Shown one piece after another: positions 48,780 to 56,601 of a stretch of DNA of 64,000 bases. The stretch comes from Candidatus Chloroploca asiatica (GTDB lineage: Bacteria > Chloroflexota > Chloroflexia > Chloroflexales > Chloroflexaceae). The notes under the pieces were generated by a model. It worked only from the letters and a program-made list of their open reading frames with translations. It was not told the DNA's origin and did no database searches. Each line of letters begins with the position of its first letter. Within the stretch, counting starts at the first letter, position 1. The position numbers and the translations under genes are program-made. The stretch is from assembly GCF_002532075.1 (NCBI RefSeq), contig NZ_LYXE01000200.1, positions 1-64,000 on the forward strand, given 5' to 3'.

Positions 48780-49748
48780 ATGCATATGGAACTGACGGCT
48801 GACAAGCTGATTGAGGCGCATTACTGGATGCGGCTGACGCGGGCGTTGGATGACCGAGGAACCTTTTTGCACAAGCAGAGCAAGATTGTCGGGGGCTACT
48901 TCTCGCAGATCGGGCACGAGGCGTTGAGTGTCGCGGCGGGGATGGCACTTGGGCCTGAGGATGTCTGTGCGCCGATGCATCGTGACCTTGGCACATACCT
49001 GGTGCGTGGGTTGACGCCACGGCGGATTGTGGCGCAGTTTCTTGGGCGGAGGACTGGGGTAAGTCGGGGGCGTGATGCGAATCTGCATGGGATGGGTGAT
49101 TTGAGCCTGGGGCTCATCGGTTTTATTAGCCACTTGCCTGCCTCGACCCCGGTCATTGTTGGGGTCGCCCATGCCTTCAAGCTGAAAAGCGAGCCGCGGG
49201 TTGCCATGGCCTTTTTTGGTGATGGTAGTGCGAGTCAAGGCGTGGCGCATGAGGCGCTCAACTGGGCCTCGGTCTTTCAGGTACCGGTGGTTTTTATCTG
49301 TGAGAACAACCAGTACGCCTACTCGACGCCGTTATCGCGGCAGATGCGGATCGAGCATATTGCTGATCGTGCAGCGGGGTATGGCATCCCTGGGCAGATT
49401 GTTGATGGCAATGATTTCGAGGCGGTCTATGCGGTTGTGCATGAGGCCGTCGAACGGGCGCGGGCAGGTGGCGGGCCGACGCTGATCGAAGGCAAGACGA
49501 TGCGCATGCGCGGGCACGCCATTCACGACAACATGGCGTATGTGCCCAAAGAATTGTTGCAAACGTGGGCTGCGCGTGATCCGATTGTGCGCTTTGAGGC
49601 TACGCTGCGGGCGCGAGGGTTGCTTGATGATGTGCGTCTCGCCGCCGTGCTGGAACGGATTGAGACCGAGCTAGATGAGGCCCAGGCGTTTGCGGAAGCA
49701 TCGCCGTATCCTGACGGGGCTGAGGTGCGCGAAGGGGTATATGCCTAG
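48780..49748 (+). CDS. Thiamine-diphosphate-dependent 2-oxoacid dehydrogenase E1 alpha subunit
   Basis: 322 residues from ATG at 48780, following GAGGGAG. The ThDP/Mg motif is VAMAFFGDGSASQGVAHE...ICENNQYAYST. Substrate-side segments are KIVGGYFSQIGHEALSV, MHRDLGTYLVRGLTP, GRDANLHGMGD and MRGHAIHDNMAYVPKE. Length and order match E1-alpha of pyruvate, acetoin or branched-chain 2-oxoacid dehydrogenases. The E1-beta, E2 and E3 genes are not adjacent, which is unusual because alpha and beta subunits are normally encoded together. The substrate cannot be told. Confidence 0.9.
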   Translation: MHMELTADKLIEAHYWMRLTRALDDRGTFLHKQSKIVGGYFSQIGHEALSVAAGMALGPEDVCAPMHRDLGTYLVRGLTPRRIVAQFLGRRTGVSRGRDANLHGMGDLSLGLIGFISHLPASTPVIVGVAHAFKLKSEPRVAMAFFGDGSASQGVAHEALNWASVFQVPVVFICENNQYAYSTPLSRQMRIEHIADRAAGYGIPGQIVDGNDFEAVYAVVHEAVERARAGGGPTLIEGKTMRMRGHAIHDNMAYVPKELLQTWAARDPIVRFEATLRARGLLDDVRLAAVLERIETELDEAQAFAEASPYPDGAEVREGVYA

Positions 49749-49794
49749 GAAGGCTTTGCGTCTGATGCATCGCCTTCACTAGGCATACTGAAGC

Positions 49795-50151
49795 CTAGCC
49801 GAGGACAAAGATTTGAGCGACGGCACGATCCTGGAAGAGCAGGACAACGGCTTCACGGGCGGGATCGTAGTCGTTCAGGATCGCTGCGAGATTGGGAGGC
49901 CACTCATCTGAGCCAGCATCAGCGGGATAGTAGGCGATGGGGGCAGTGCCGGTGGCGGTGCGGAGATCAATGCCACGCAGGTCAATCTCGATGACCCCGA
50001 TGCCATCACGCTTGTACGATTGGGCCGCAAACGCGAGTAACTGTTCACTAATGACGGTTACGTAGCTCCCAGCGATCTCGGTGGGATCACTTTCGGGTGT
50101 TTCGAGTAAACGGCGTAGATAGAGCAAAGCCTCTTGTTGCTGTGAATTCAT
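49795..50151 (-). CDS. Small conserved-looking protein of unknown function
   Basis: 118 residues from ATG at 50151, with GGAGAA just upstream. The frame stays open far upstream through a tandem repeat, which is an effect of repeat composition. An N-terminal helix (MNSQQQEALLYLRRLLE), a second helix (IAGSYVTVISEQLLAFAAQS), then strands GIGVIEIDLRGIDL, TAPIAYYPA and AVVLLFQDRAVAQIFVLG. No family was recognised. It converges on the E1-alpha gene, and a short inverted repeat (CTAGGC...GCCTAG, 49780-49799) covers the meeting point. Confidence 0.7.
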   Translation of the reverse strand: MNSQQQEALLYLRRLLETPESDPTEIAGSYVTVISEQLLAFAAQSYKRDGIGVIEIDLRGIDLRTATGTAPIAYYPADAGSDEWPPNLAAILNDYDPAREAVVLLFQDRAVAQIFVLG

Positions 50152-50685
50152 AGGGTTCTCCGGGTGATACACGCGACTGCCCCTATGATACCGCATGTAG
50201 AGAGGAATGGCACAAGAGAGGGGCGAGCAAGGCTCGCCCCTCTCTTGTGCCCGTATGCCGGGCTGATCGGGGCACCCGCGAGGGGTGCCCGTACGCCGGG
50301 CCTGATCGGGGCCCCCGCGAGGGCCCGTACGCCGGGCCTGATCGGGGCCCCCGCGAGGGGTGCCCGTACACCGGGCTGATCGGGGCACCCGCGAGGGGTG
50401 CCCGTACGCCGGGCTGATCGGGGCACCCGCGAGGGGTGCCCGTACACCGGGCTGATCGGGGCACCCGCGAGGGGTGCCCGTACGCCGGGCTGATCGGGGC
50501 ACCCGCGAGGGGTGCCCGTACACCGGCCTTGACACGGGGCACCCGCGAGGGGTGCCCGTACGCCGGGCTGATCGGGGCACCCGCGAGGGGTGCCCCTACT
50601 TCATCATGCCCATGCTCAGAGCAGGTGAAACCCTTTGGGGTGTAGGATCCTTGCGGCCCTACACCCGTTGGCTTGTGCTTGGTGC
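50152..50685. other. 534-base non-coding region dominated by tandem repeats
   Basis: Between the small unknown gene and hsp20. It holds a hairpin AGGGGCGAGC/GCTCGCCCCT (about 50218-50241) and a nine-copy 38-bp tandem array (50251-50593). About 90 bases of unremarkable sequence follow before the hsp20 stop. Confidence 0.75.
50251..50593. repeat. Nine-copy 38-bp tandem repeat array
   Basis: The unit starts CCGTAC(G/A)CCGGGCTGATC and continues GGGGCACCCGCGAGGGGTGC. Unit starts: 50251, 50289, 50325, 50364, 50402, 50440, 50478, 50516, 50556; lengths 38, 36, 39, 38, 38, 38, 38, 40, 38. Each unit contains a GCACCC-GCGAG-GGGTGC hairpin. From unit 4 onward the seventh base alternates A, G, A, G, A, G, so a 76-bp dimer seems to be the amplified unit. 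There are no spacers, so it is not a CRISPR. Confidence 0.9.
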
Positions 50686-51135
50686 CTAGTTGACGTTGAT
50701 ACTGATGCGGCGCGGCTTGACCTCTTCGGCTTTGGGGATGTTGAGGTGGAGCACACCGTTTTCGAGGTGGGCGGTGATGTTATCGCCGCGCACTGTTGTT
50801 GGCAGGGTAATGCTGCGGGTAAAGCGGCCATAGCGACGCTCGATGCGATGATAGTTGCGCTCTTTGCTCGCTTCGCTCTGCTTGATCTCGCCACTCAAGG
50901 TCAACACTCCATTCTCGAAGGTAATCGCCAGATCCTCAGCCTTCATCCCAGGCACAGCGGCCTCGATGAAATAGGCATCGGCAGTCTCACTCAGATCCAG
51001 GTGCATCGCGAAGGTGCCGCCATTGCCGGTGCGTGCAACGACGCCTGGCACAACACTCTCTTCAAACAGACGATTCATCGCCTCACGCAGGGTCACCGCC
51101 TCTTGCACAGGATCCCACCGGGTCAACGTAGCCAT
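50686..51135 (-). CDS. Small heat-shock protein, Hsp20/alpha-crystallin family
   Basis: 149 residues from ATG at 51135, with AAGGAGG upstream. The N-terminal WDPVQEAVTLREAMNRLFEE is typical of bacterial class A Hsp20. The alpha-crystallin domain spans about 45-140: HLDLSETADAYFIEAAVPGM, FENGVLTLSGEIKQ, RRYGRFTRSITLP, and ITAHLENGVLHLNIPKAE. The C-terminal RRISINVN supplies the I-x-I anchoring motif (ISI). It is an ATP-independent holdase. No clear CIRCE element was found upstream. Confidence 0.95.
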   Translation of the reverse strand: MATLTRWDPVQEAVTLREAMNRLFEESVVPGVVARTGNGGTFAMHLDLSETADAYFIEAAVPGMKAEDLAITFENGVLTLSGEIKQSEASKERNYHRIERRYGRFTRSITLPTTVRGDNITAHLENGVLHLNIPKAEEVKPRRISINVN

Positions 51136-51571
51136 AGGTAACCTCCTTATCATTGCGTTGCTATCTTTTGTTTGTTCGCTTCTTCAGTTGGGCAAGGACG
51201 ATAGATAATTTTGTTGTGCTTACTATAGGCTACGAGTGTTAGATGAGCATCGGTGGGATATTAGAGCGATGTTAGCGTGCGCTTGCCTTGCTTGCGCATG
51301 GGTCGCAGCCCTAAACCGCTAGCTTGGGTTGAGCAAAAGCAAGAGGCAAGTTGGCGTTATGAGTAAATTGTTATCTTGACAGAAAGATCATTCGTTCGGG
51401 TTGTTTCAGGCCTCGCTGGGACTCTCTTCTGAGCGAAGATCTCAACGCTATTTTTATCATAACCTGAGAGTCTTGTTTGAGGAAATGCCGTTTTATGGCG
51501 TTCTGATGGGGGAAATGGTGGATGATGTCGCATCCGCAGTGTCGTGCAAAACGTAAAAATTATTTAACCTT

Positions 51572-51609
51572 AGGTGAAAAGGTGTTTATCTTAACCCACC
51601 TTTTCACCT
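51572..51609. repeat. Inverted repeat AGGTGAAAAGGTG
   Basis: A perfect 13-bp stem with a 12-nt AT-rich loop, ending 31 bp before the -35 box of the promoter at 51640. It may be an upstream activator or repressor site. Confidence 0.6.
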
Positions 51610-51639
51610 GAATGTACGGGTATTAACTTTTTCAAAACG

Positions 51640-51668
51640 TTGACATCTCTGGTGCAGAAAGCTACTAT
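51640..51668 (+). promoter_or_regulatory. Near-consensus sigma-70 promoter
   Basis: TTGACA, 17 bp, TACTAT. It is the best -35/-10 pair in the window. Transcription would start near 51675. Confidence 0.75.
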
Positions 51669-51674
51669 GTTACT

Positions 51675-51859
51675 TGCAAGATATGACACCAAGTCGAGAG
51701 ATTTTCATTCAAGCACAGGTGCCACGGAGCGTACCGTCGAGCAAAAACGGTATCCAGGGCTCAGCCTTGCTGTCCTCATAGCGAGCAACTTGATCTGACG
51801 CAAGTTCACCGAGAGCTGTCGAATAGCTTTATGTAGAGGCAGATTCAGGGGGGACAATC
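51675..51859 (+). other. Long structured 5' leader
   Basis: About 185 nt before the GTG start. Hairpins visible: TACCGT (51732) with ACGGTA (51747), AACTTG (51787) with CAAGTT (51801), and AGCT...AGCT near 51815-51830. I do not recognise a known riboswitch. Confidence 0.4.
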
Positions 51860-52549
51860 GTGCGAATTTTAATTACCAGCGGCGAGTTGATGCAGTCAAA
51901 AATGACTCGCTTCCTGCTAGAGGAAGTTGGTTATAGTGTTGAGCATGCGGCAACTGCATATCAAGCTGAACACATTCTTGATCGTGGCAACATTGATTTA
52001 ATTCTGCTTGATGAGCATTGTCCCGACATTGGTGGTGTGAGTCTTTGCCAGAAATTGCGCTCACAGTATCACATCCCGATCATTTACACCGCTGAAAATT
52101 GCCCGGTTGCCGAACGAGTGATGGCATTGAAGATGGGTGCTGACGATGTCTTGCCCACACCATACAATCCACACGAATTGTTAGCGCGGATTGAAGCGGT
52201 GATGCGCCGCTATGGTGATGAAAGCATCCGGCTCTTTTCAACCTATCAGCCAATCGCGGTCGGCGAGTTGCGGCTTGATCCTGTGCAGCGCCGGGTGGTG
52301 ATTGGCGACAATCGCGAAGAGCTCTTGACCGAGCGAGAATTTCAACTGCTCTATTATCTTGTGCAGAATGCCCGTTGTGTCTTGAGTTCACGCCAGTTGC
52401 TCCAGAAGATCTGGGGGATGGAAGACATCACCGAGAGCAATCTTGTGCCCGTCTACATCGGGCGATTGCGTCGCAAGATCGAACCCAATCCCGTGAAGCC
52501 CAAGCACATTGTGCGGGTGCGTGATCTCGGGTACAGTTATCATCCATAG
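51860..52549 (+). CDS. Atypical OmpR-type response regulator
   Basis: 229 residues from GTG, after AGGGGGGA. It has the receiver fold and a winged-helix DNA-binding domain (about 130-228, with LTEREFQLLYYLVQNARCV and LVPVYIGRLRRKIE). The receiver is altered: the acidic pair after strand 1 is missing (ILITSGELMQ instead of VVDDE), and the conserved Lys of the K-P motif is replaced (LPTPYNPHELLARI). The acceptor-type Asp in LILLDEHCPDIGG remains. With two of the key residues gone, phosphorylation is doubtful; it may respond to another cue. No kinase gene is adjacent. It has a strong promoter, a long leader and a strong terminator, so it is a single-gene unit. Confidence 0.87.
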   Translation: MRILITSGELMQSKMTRFLLEEVGYSVEHAATAYQAEHILDRGNIDLILLDEHCPDIGGVSLCQKLRSQYHIPIIYTAENCPVAERVMALKMGADDVLPTPYNPHELLARIEAVMRRYGDESIRLFSTYQPIAVGELRLDPVQRRVVIGDNREELLTEREFQLLYYLVQNARCVLSSRQLLQKIWGMEDITESNLVPVYIGRLRRKIEPNPVKPKHIVRVRDLGYSYHP

Positions 52550-52569
52550 CACTAACACCTTCTGAATTG

Positions 52570-52609
52570 AAAAACGGGCGCACGCGGTCAACCGCGTGCG
52601 CCCGTTTTT
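52570..52609. terminator. Strong bidirectional intrinsic terminator
   Basis: A stem of 18-19 bp (AAAACGGGCGCACGCGGT and complement) with a CA loop, then T6 on the plus strand and A-tract for the minus strand. It lies between the convergent regulator and Gfo/Idh genes and touches the stop codon of the latter. Confidence 0.9.
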
Positions 52610-53634
52610 TACATTCCTACGGCACGTTCGAGCAGGCCAGGCTGAAAGCGTTCAGCATTGCCTGCGGCGATGATCTGATTGGCGATGGCGAGGGCGGCAA
52701 TGCCGGCTTCGCCGCTGACGACGGGCGGATTACCGGTGCGCACAGCCTCGCAGAAGCTGCGGAGTTCTTCGACGAGCGGCTCGCGGCGCTGCACCTTCTG
52801 GCGAATGCTCCGGCCTTCGCTGACGCCGATCAGCGCCAACTCGGGCCATGCTTTGCCCTGACAGGAGTCATTCTCGTAGAAGGTGAGATCCTGGGTCAGA
52901 TAATTCGCAACGTACATCCCCCGTTCACCCACCACACTCAATTCACGGATCTTGGTCGGGGTCAACCAGTTAATATCGAGCATCCCGACCACCCCATTTT
53001 CAAAACGCAGCACGGCAGACAACATATCCTCGTGCGTCTGATGGACGTGGCGATGGAGTTCGACGTGCATACGTACAATCGGTGAGCCGATGAGATAGTT
53101 GAGGATATCGACCTCGTGGGTTGCCAGGTCAATCACGACGCCAACATCTTCGATGCGGGCGGGAAAGGGCCCGACCCGGCGGGCCGAGATCTGGAAGACA
53201 TTGCCCATTTCGTGGTCATCAATTTGTTCTTTGAGCGAGATGATGGCCGGATTGAAGCGCTCGATATGGCCGACGGTGAGCGTGACACCGCGGCGGCGGG
53301 CGGCGTCCACGAGGGCATAGCCCTCTTCGACAGTGGCAGCGATCGGTTTTTCGATCAAGACGGACACACCATGATCAATCACCTCAGCGGCAACGCGATA
53401 ATGGTGCTTGGTCGGGACAACAATGGAAACGAGGTCGAGATCCATCTGTGCAAGCATCAACCGGAAATCGGTATAGGCGGCACAGCGATAGGTGTGAGCT
53501 ACCTTGCTCACGATTTCGGTGCTGGAATCGCACACGGCGACGAGGTCAACTTCTTCCATACCTGCATAGGCCCGGGCATGATTACGTCCCATACTTCCGA
53601 CACCGATCACCCCAGCGCGAAGTCGTCTCGTCAT
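52609..53634 (-). CDS. Gfo/Idh/MocA-family sugar dehydrogenase
   Basis: 341 residues. The N-terminal Rossmann fold binds NAD(P): AGVIGVGSMGRNHARAY, then VPTKHHYRVAAEVIDHG and the catalytic-region motif EKPIAA. GHIERFNPA and the later AHEVDILNYLIGS-like segment (DLATHEVDILNYL) carry the conserved His used in catalysis. It resembles UDP-N-acetylglucosamine 3-dehydrogenase-type members. With the aminotransferase gene at 56602 this suggests synthesis of an amino sugar for the polysaccharide. RBS AAGGAGGG. Last gene in its group. Confidence 0.88.
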   Translation of the reverse strand: MTRRLRAGVIGVGSMGRNHARAYAGMEEVDLVAVCDSSTEIVSKVAHTYRCAAYTDFRLMLAQMDLDLVSIVVPTKHHYRVAAEVIDHGVSVLIEKPIAATVEEGYALVDAARRRGVTLTVGHIERFNPAIISLKEQIDDHEMGNVFQISARRVGPFPARIEDVGVVIDLATHEVDILNYLIGSPIVRMHVELHRHVHQTHEDMLSAVLRFENGVVGMLDINWLTPTKIRELSVVGERGMYVANYLTQDLTFYENDSCQGKAWPELALIGVSEGRSIRQKVQRREPLVEELRSFCEAVRTGNPPVVSGEAGIAALAIANQIIAAGNAERFQPGLLERAVGM

Positions 53635-53645
53635 CCTACCCTCCT

Positions 53646-55121
53646 TTAGTAAGCACCGTGTCCGTTGAGGACAATCGGAATTGTACGGAAAATAATGTAG
53701 AGATCGAGCCAGATCGAGTAGTTGCGGATATAGTGCATATCAAGACGAACGCGGTCTTCGTAGCCAAGATTGCTGCGGCCACTGATCTGCCAGAGACCGG
53801 TGAGCCCTGGGCGCACCATCAAAAGATTGTGCTGCCAGCGCCCGAAGTGGTGCAGTTCGTCCTGGGTGATCATGCGGGGACCAACCAAACTCATCTGACC
53901 AAGCAAGACATTGAGGAGTTGGGGCAATTCATCGAGGCTGGTGCGGCGCAAAAAGTTGCCCAGGCGCGTCACCCGTGGATCTTCTTTGAGCTTGCCACTG
54001 GTCGCCAATTCCTGCCGCTGTTCAGAGGTCAGGCGGGCATTGCCATCAGCATACATACTGCGGAACTTGAAGGCATCGAAGGTACGGTTGCCTGCGCCCA
54101 TCACGCGGCGGCGATGAATAATTGGCCCCGGACTATCGAGGCGAACGAGCAGGGCAATGAGCAGCAGCAGTGGACTAAAGATGATCAAGGCGGCCAGGGC
54201 CCCGCCGCGATCAAGGATCGCCTTGCCGCAGGCGTGCAGGCCCGTAATACGGGTCTTGTTGAGCGTAAGCAGGGGCACATTCGCCTGCTCGCGCACCTGA
54301 ACCCCGATGGTAAGGAGATCGAAAAGCCCGGGTGAGAGATGCACATTCAGTTGACTGAGGGTTTCGATCGCCCCTCGAATGGTGGACATACGTTCGCGTA
54401 CCAGATTGGTATCAGCGATAATGACCGCATCGGCGCGATGTTGAAGGACAACCTGTTGGAACGTCGTACTACTACCGAGCACATAGACATCGGGCAAGAC
54501 TTCCGTGCCCACGTCGAGGGCATCGTCAACAAAGCCCACGATGTGGGAGCCTGCGATCGGCGCGGCCTTGAGTTGCATTGCCACGGCGCGGCCCTCGGCG
54601 TTGGCCCCGAGCACAACGACACGCTCGGTGAGCCAGCCCTGGCGCCGTAGTTGGTACATCCCACGGCGGGCACTGAAGCGCCAGAGGATCGTGAAGCTGA
54701 CCGACGCAAGCCAGGCGAGCAAGAGCCAGGCGCGGGCGACGACAACATCGGGGATGAGGAAGGTGAGAATGATCACCAGCAACATCCCGAGGGTACAGGC
54801 ATTAAAGACCTTGGTGTACTCTTGGGTACCACCACCGAGATAGTGTGGCTTGTAGAGCCCATAGAGCGCAAAGAGAGCAATCCACGAAGGTACGAGGGCG
54901 AGCATCAAGGTCGCGTAAAAATGGGGTTCATTCGAACCTTCGTTGAAGATCGGCCAATTGGTATAAAAGCGCAGGAGATACGCCAGCATAAAGGCCGCGA
55001 TCAGGGCAATGATATCCCCTATGGCCAGGATCGTGAGCATAGCGGGCCAGCGATCGCGCCAGATACGGGGGTCGTTCTGGAGGCGTTTTCGTGCCACGCG
55101 GTCAATGGTCGGGCTGCTCAT
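53646..55121 (-). CDS. Polyprenyl-phosphate glycosyl-1-phosphate transferase (WcaJ/WbaP type)
   Basis: 491 residues. Four N-terminal membrane segments are followed by a Rossmann-like CoA-binding-type domain (VVVLGANAEGRAVAMQL). A fifth segment (LAALIIFSPLLLLIALLVRL) then leads into the catalytic sugar-transferase domain: HRRRVMGAGNRTFDAFKFRSM, VTRLGNFLRRTSLDELPQLLNVLLGQMSLVGPR and VRPGLTGLWQISGR. This enzyme loads the first sugar phosphate onto undecaprenyl phosphate, starting exopolysaccharide repeat synthesis. RBS GAGG. It heads the pair with the Gfo/Idh gene. Confidence 0.93.
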   Translation of the reverse strand: MSSPTIDRVARKRLQNDPRIWRDRWPAMLTILAIGDIIALIAAFMLAYLLRFYTNWPIFNEGSNEPHFYATLMLALVPSWIALFALYGLYKPHYLGGGTQEYTKVFNACTLGMLLVIILTFLIPDVVVARAWLLLAWLASVSFTILWRFSARRGMYQLRRQGWLTERVVVLGANAEGRAVAMQLKAAPIAGSHIVGFVDDALDVGTEVLPDVYVLGSSTTFQQVVLQHRADAVIIADTNLVRERMSTIRGAIETLSQLNVHLSPGLFDLLTIGVQVREQANVPLLTLNKTRITGLHACGKAILDRGGALAALIIFSPLLLLIALLVRLDSPGPIIHRRRVMGAGNRTFDAFKFRSMYADGNARLTSEQRQELATSGKLKEDPRVTRLGNFLRRTSLDELPQLLNVLLGQMSLVGPRMITQDELHHFGRWQHNLLMVRPGLTGLWQISGRSNLGYEDRVRLDMHYIRNYSIWLDLYIIFRTIPIVLNGHGAY

Positions 55122-55217
55122 AGAAACCTCTTCGCTGTACTATTCCTTCAACCAGCGGCTCGTCTTTGCGAAGCTTGACTTCGCGGGCTACGTAGTGTGT
55201 GAATGATGTTCTCTGAC

Positions 55218-56567
55218 TTAGGATGACGCAGTCAGGGCGATGGCGCCGACAGCCGATGCATTGATCTGCTGGCCGGCAACCCGGGCGGCGACGCCACGGG
55301 CAAAGGCACACACCGATTCGCCGTTGGTCAATTGTGGATAGATCTGCCCGGTATTGGCGAGATAGAGCCCGTTAACCGCACTGGCGACAGGCGGGATCAA
55401 ATCCGTTGCGCCGATAGGATGCAGGGGCTCGACATACCGCTCGCGCCCGATCCGGATAGCGGCGATATCATCGTCGCGCAGATCAGGGAACATTTGGCGC
55501 AGATAGCCAAGGAAAGTTGTCTGCAACTCGTCATCACCCATACGGGCATAGGGACTGCCGGGGGCGACATACTTGGGCAGATAGACCAGATGGTAGCCAC
55601 CGGCATCGCGAGGACTGATCAAGTTGGTTGTTTCGATCACACCGGTGAAGGGGATGCGTTGGTCGGTAATGTTGAGGGTATAGTAGGGCGTGAGCGAGCG
55701 CCGCATCACGAGCAGCATACAGACAATGCCGAGGTAGCCTTCGAGTTGCCCCCAGCGGGCCGAGACGTTGGCGGCTTCGGGTGGCAAGAGGCGGCGGGCG
55801 ATCGGCGTCTGCATCGTAATAACGGTTTTGTCACTACTCAGTTCCTGCCCATTGACCGACAGACCGACGACGCGGTCGCCGACGACGCGGATCTGGTCAA
55901 CCGTCGCGCCAGTCGTAATGGTACCCCCACGGGTGCTGACAGCGTGGGCGAGCGCATCGACCAGTTCCTGGTACCCATTGGGCAGGTAGCACATCAACTC
56001 CTTACCCTTACTACGGGTATCAGTCGTCCGTACGAGGCGTGACCAGATATAGGTTGCTGGCACCTGCGAAAAATCGCCGTCAAACTTGGCGCGCAGCAAA
56101 GGTTCCCAGATATGGCGCACGGTACGTTCGCCGCTGAGCCCAGTCAGCCAGTCAGCGACGGGCATCTGCTCGAGCTGGCGCCAATCTTTGACCTGGCGAC
56201 AGGCAAGAATGGTATAGGCAAGGCGAGCCCGATCCACGAAAGTGAGTGGCGGAAAGCGCAGGAATTCGAGAGGTGTCGTCATCGGGTACGAGCGGCCATC
56301 GTGATAAAAGCCCATTTTGGTCGAAACCATCTTCAGGCGATCACGTAGCTTCACCTCATCCATCAGCCCCATAAGCGTACGATCGCTATTCAAAATCGCA
56401 TGATAATAACGATCGCAACTCATATGACCAAGTTCTGGGAAGGATGTGCGCCCCATCAGCCCACCGAGGGTGGCCGAGCGTTCCCAGACGCGTACGGACT
56501 GACCTTGCTTGAGCAACTCGTAGGCGAGGGTCAGACCAAGAATACCGCCGCCAATCACATCAACCAT
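55218..56567 (-). CDS. FAD-dependent oxidoreductase (amine-oxidase / PPO-like fold)
   Basis: 449 residues. The dinucleotide loop VDVIGGGILGLTLAYELLKQG begins the protein. GGLMGRTSF follows, and a late GLYLANTGQIYPQ supplies the FAD ribityl contact. The overall plan is that of NAD(P)/FAD-linked amine oxidases and UDP-galactopyranose-mutase-like proteins. Similar genes are common in exopolysaccharide loci of diverse bacteria with unproven function. RBS AAGGGAG precedes the ATG. Its C-terminal 20 residues are Ala- and Ser-rich. Confidence 0.82.
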   Translation of the reverse strand: MVDVIGGGILGLTLAYELLKQGQSVRVWERSATLGGLMGRTSFPELGHMSCDRYYHAILNSDRTLMGLMDEVKLRDRLKMVSTKMGFYHDGRSYPMTTPLEFLRFPPLTFVDRARLAYTILACRQVKDWRQLEQMPVADWLTGLSGERTVRHIWEPLLRAKFDGDFSQVPATYIWSRLVRTTDTRSKGKELMCYLPNGYQELVDALAHAVSTRGGTITTGATVDQIRVVGDRVVGLSVNGQELSSDKTVITMQTPIARRLLPPEAANVSARWGQLEGYLGIVCMLLVMRRSLTPYYTLNITDQRIPFTGVIETTNLISPRDAGGYHLVYLPKYVAPGSPYARMGDDELQTTFLGYLRQMFPDLRDDDIAAIRIGRERYVEPLHPIGATDLIPPVASAVNGLYLANTGQIYPQLTNGESVCAFARGVAARVAGQQINASAVGAIALTASS

Positions 56568-56601
56568 GAGCGCATCTCCCTTGAATGGTCATCCCAACTA
56601 C

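Larger units (their letters stand above)
51136..51859. other. 724-base non-coding, AT-richer region
   Basis: No gene is supported. Compared with the rest of the window it is visibly richer in A and T between about 51350 and 51700. It contains a 13-bp inverted repeat at 51572-51609, a near-consensus promoter at 51640-51668, and a leader of about 185 nt for the response-regulator gene. Confidence 0.65.

Noticed and set aside
49795-50580. Long 261-residue frame starting inside the tandem array
   Set aside because: The upstream part only translates the repeat units. A good RBS precedes the ATG at 50151, so the real gene is 118 residues.
50251-50593. Possible CRISPR array
   Set aside because: The 38-bp units abut with no variable spacers, and no cas gene is present. 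It is a tandem repeat.
51220-51290. CIRCE (HrcA) element upstream of hsp20
   Set aside because: GAGTGTTAG and GAGCGATGTTAG occur in direct, not inverted, orientation and lack the 9-bp half-site spacing.
51675-51859. Known riboswitch in the long leader
   Set aside because: I could not fit the conserved residues of c-di-GMP, SAM, TPP, cobalamin or preQ1 classes. It is left as an unassigned structured leader.
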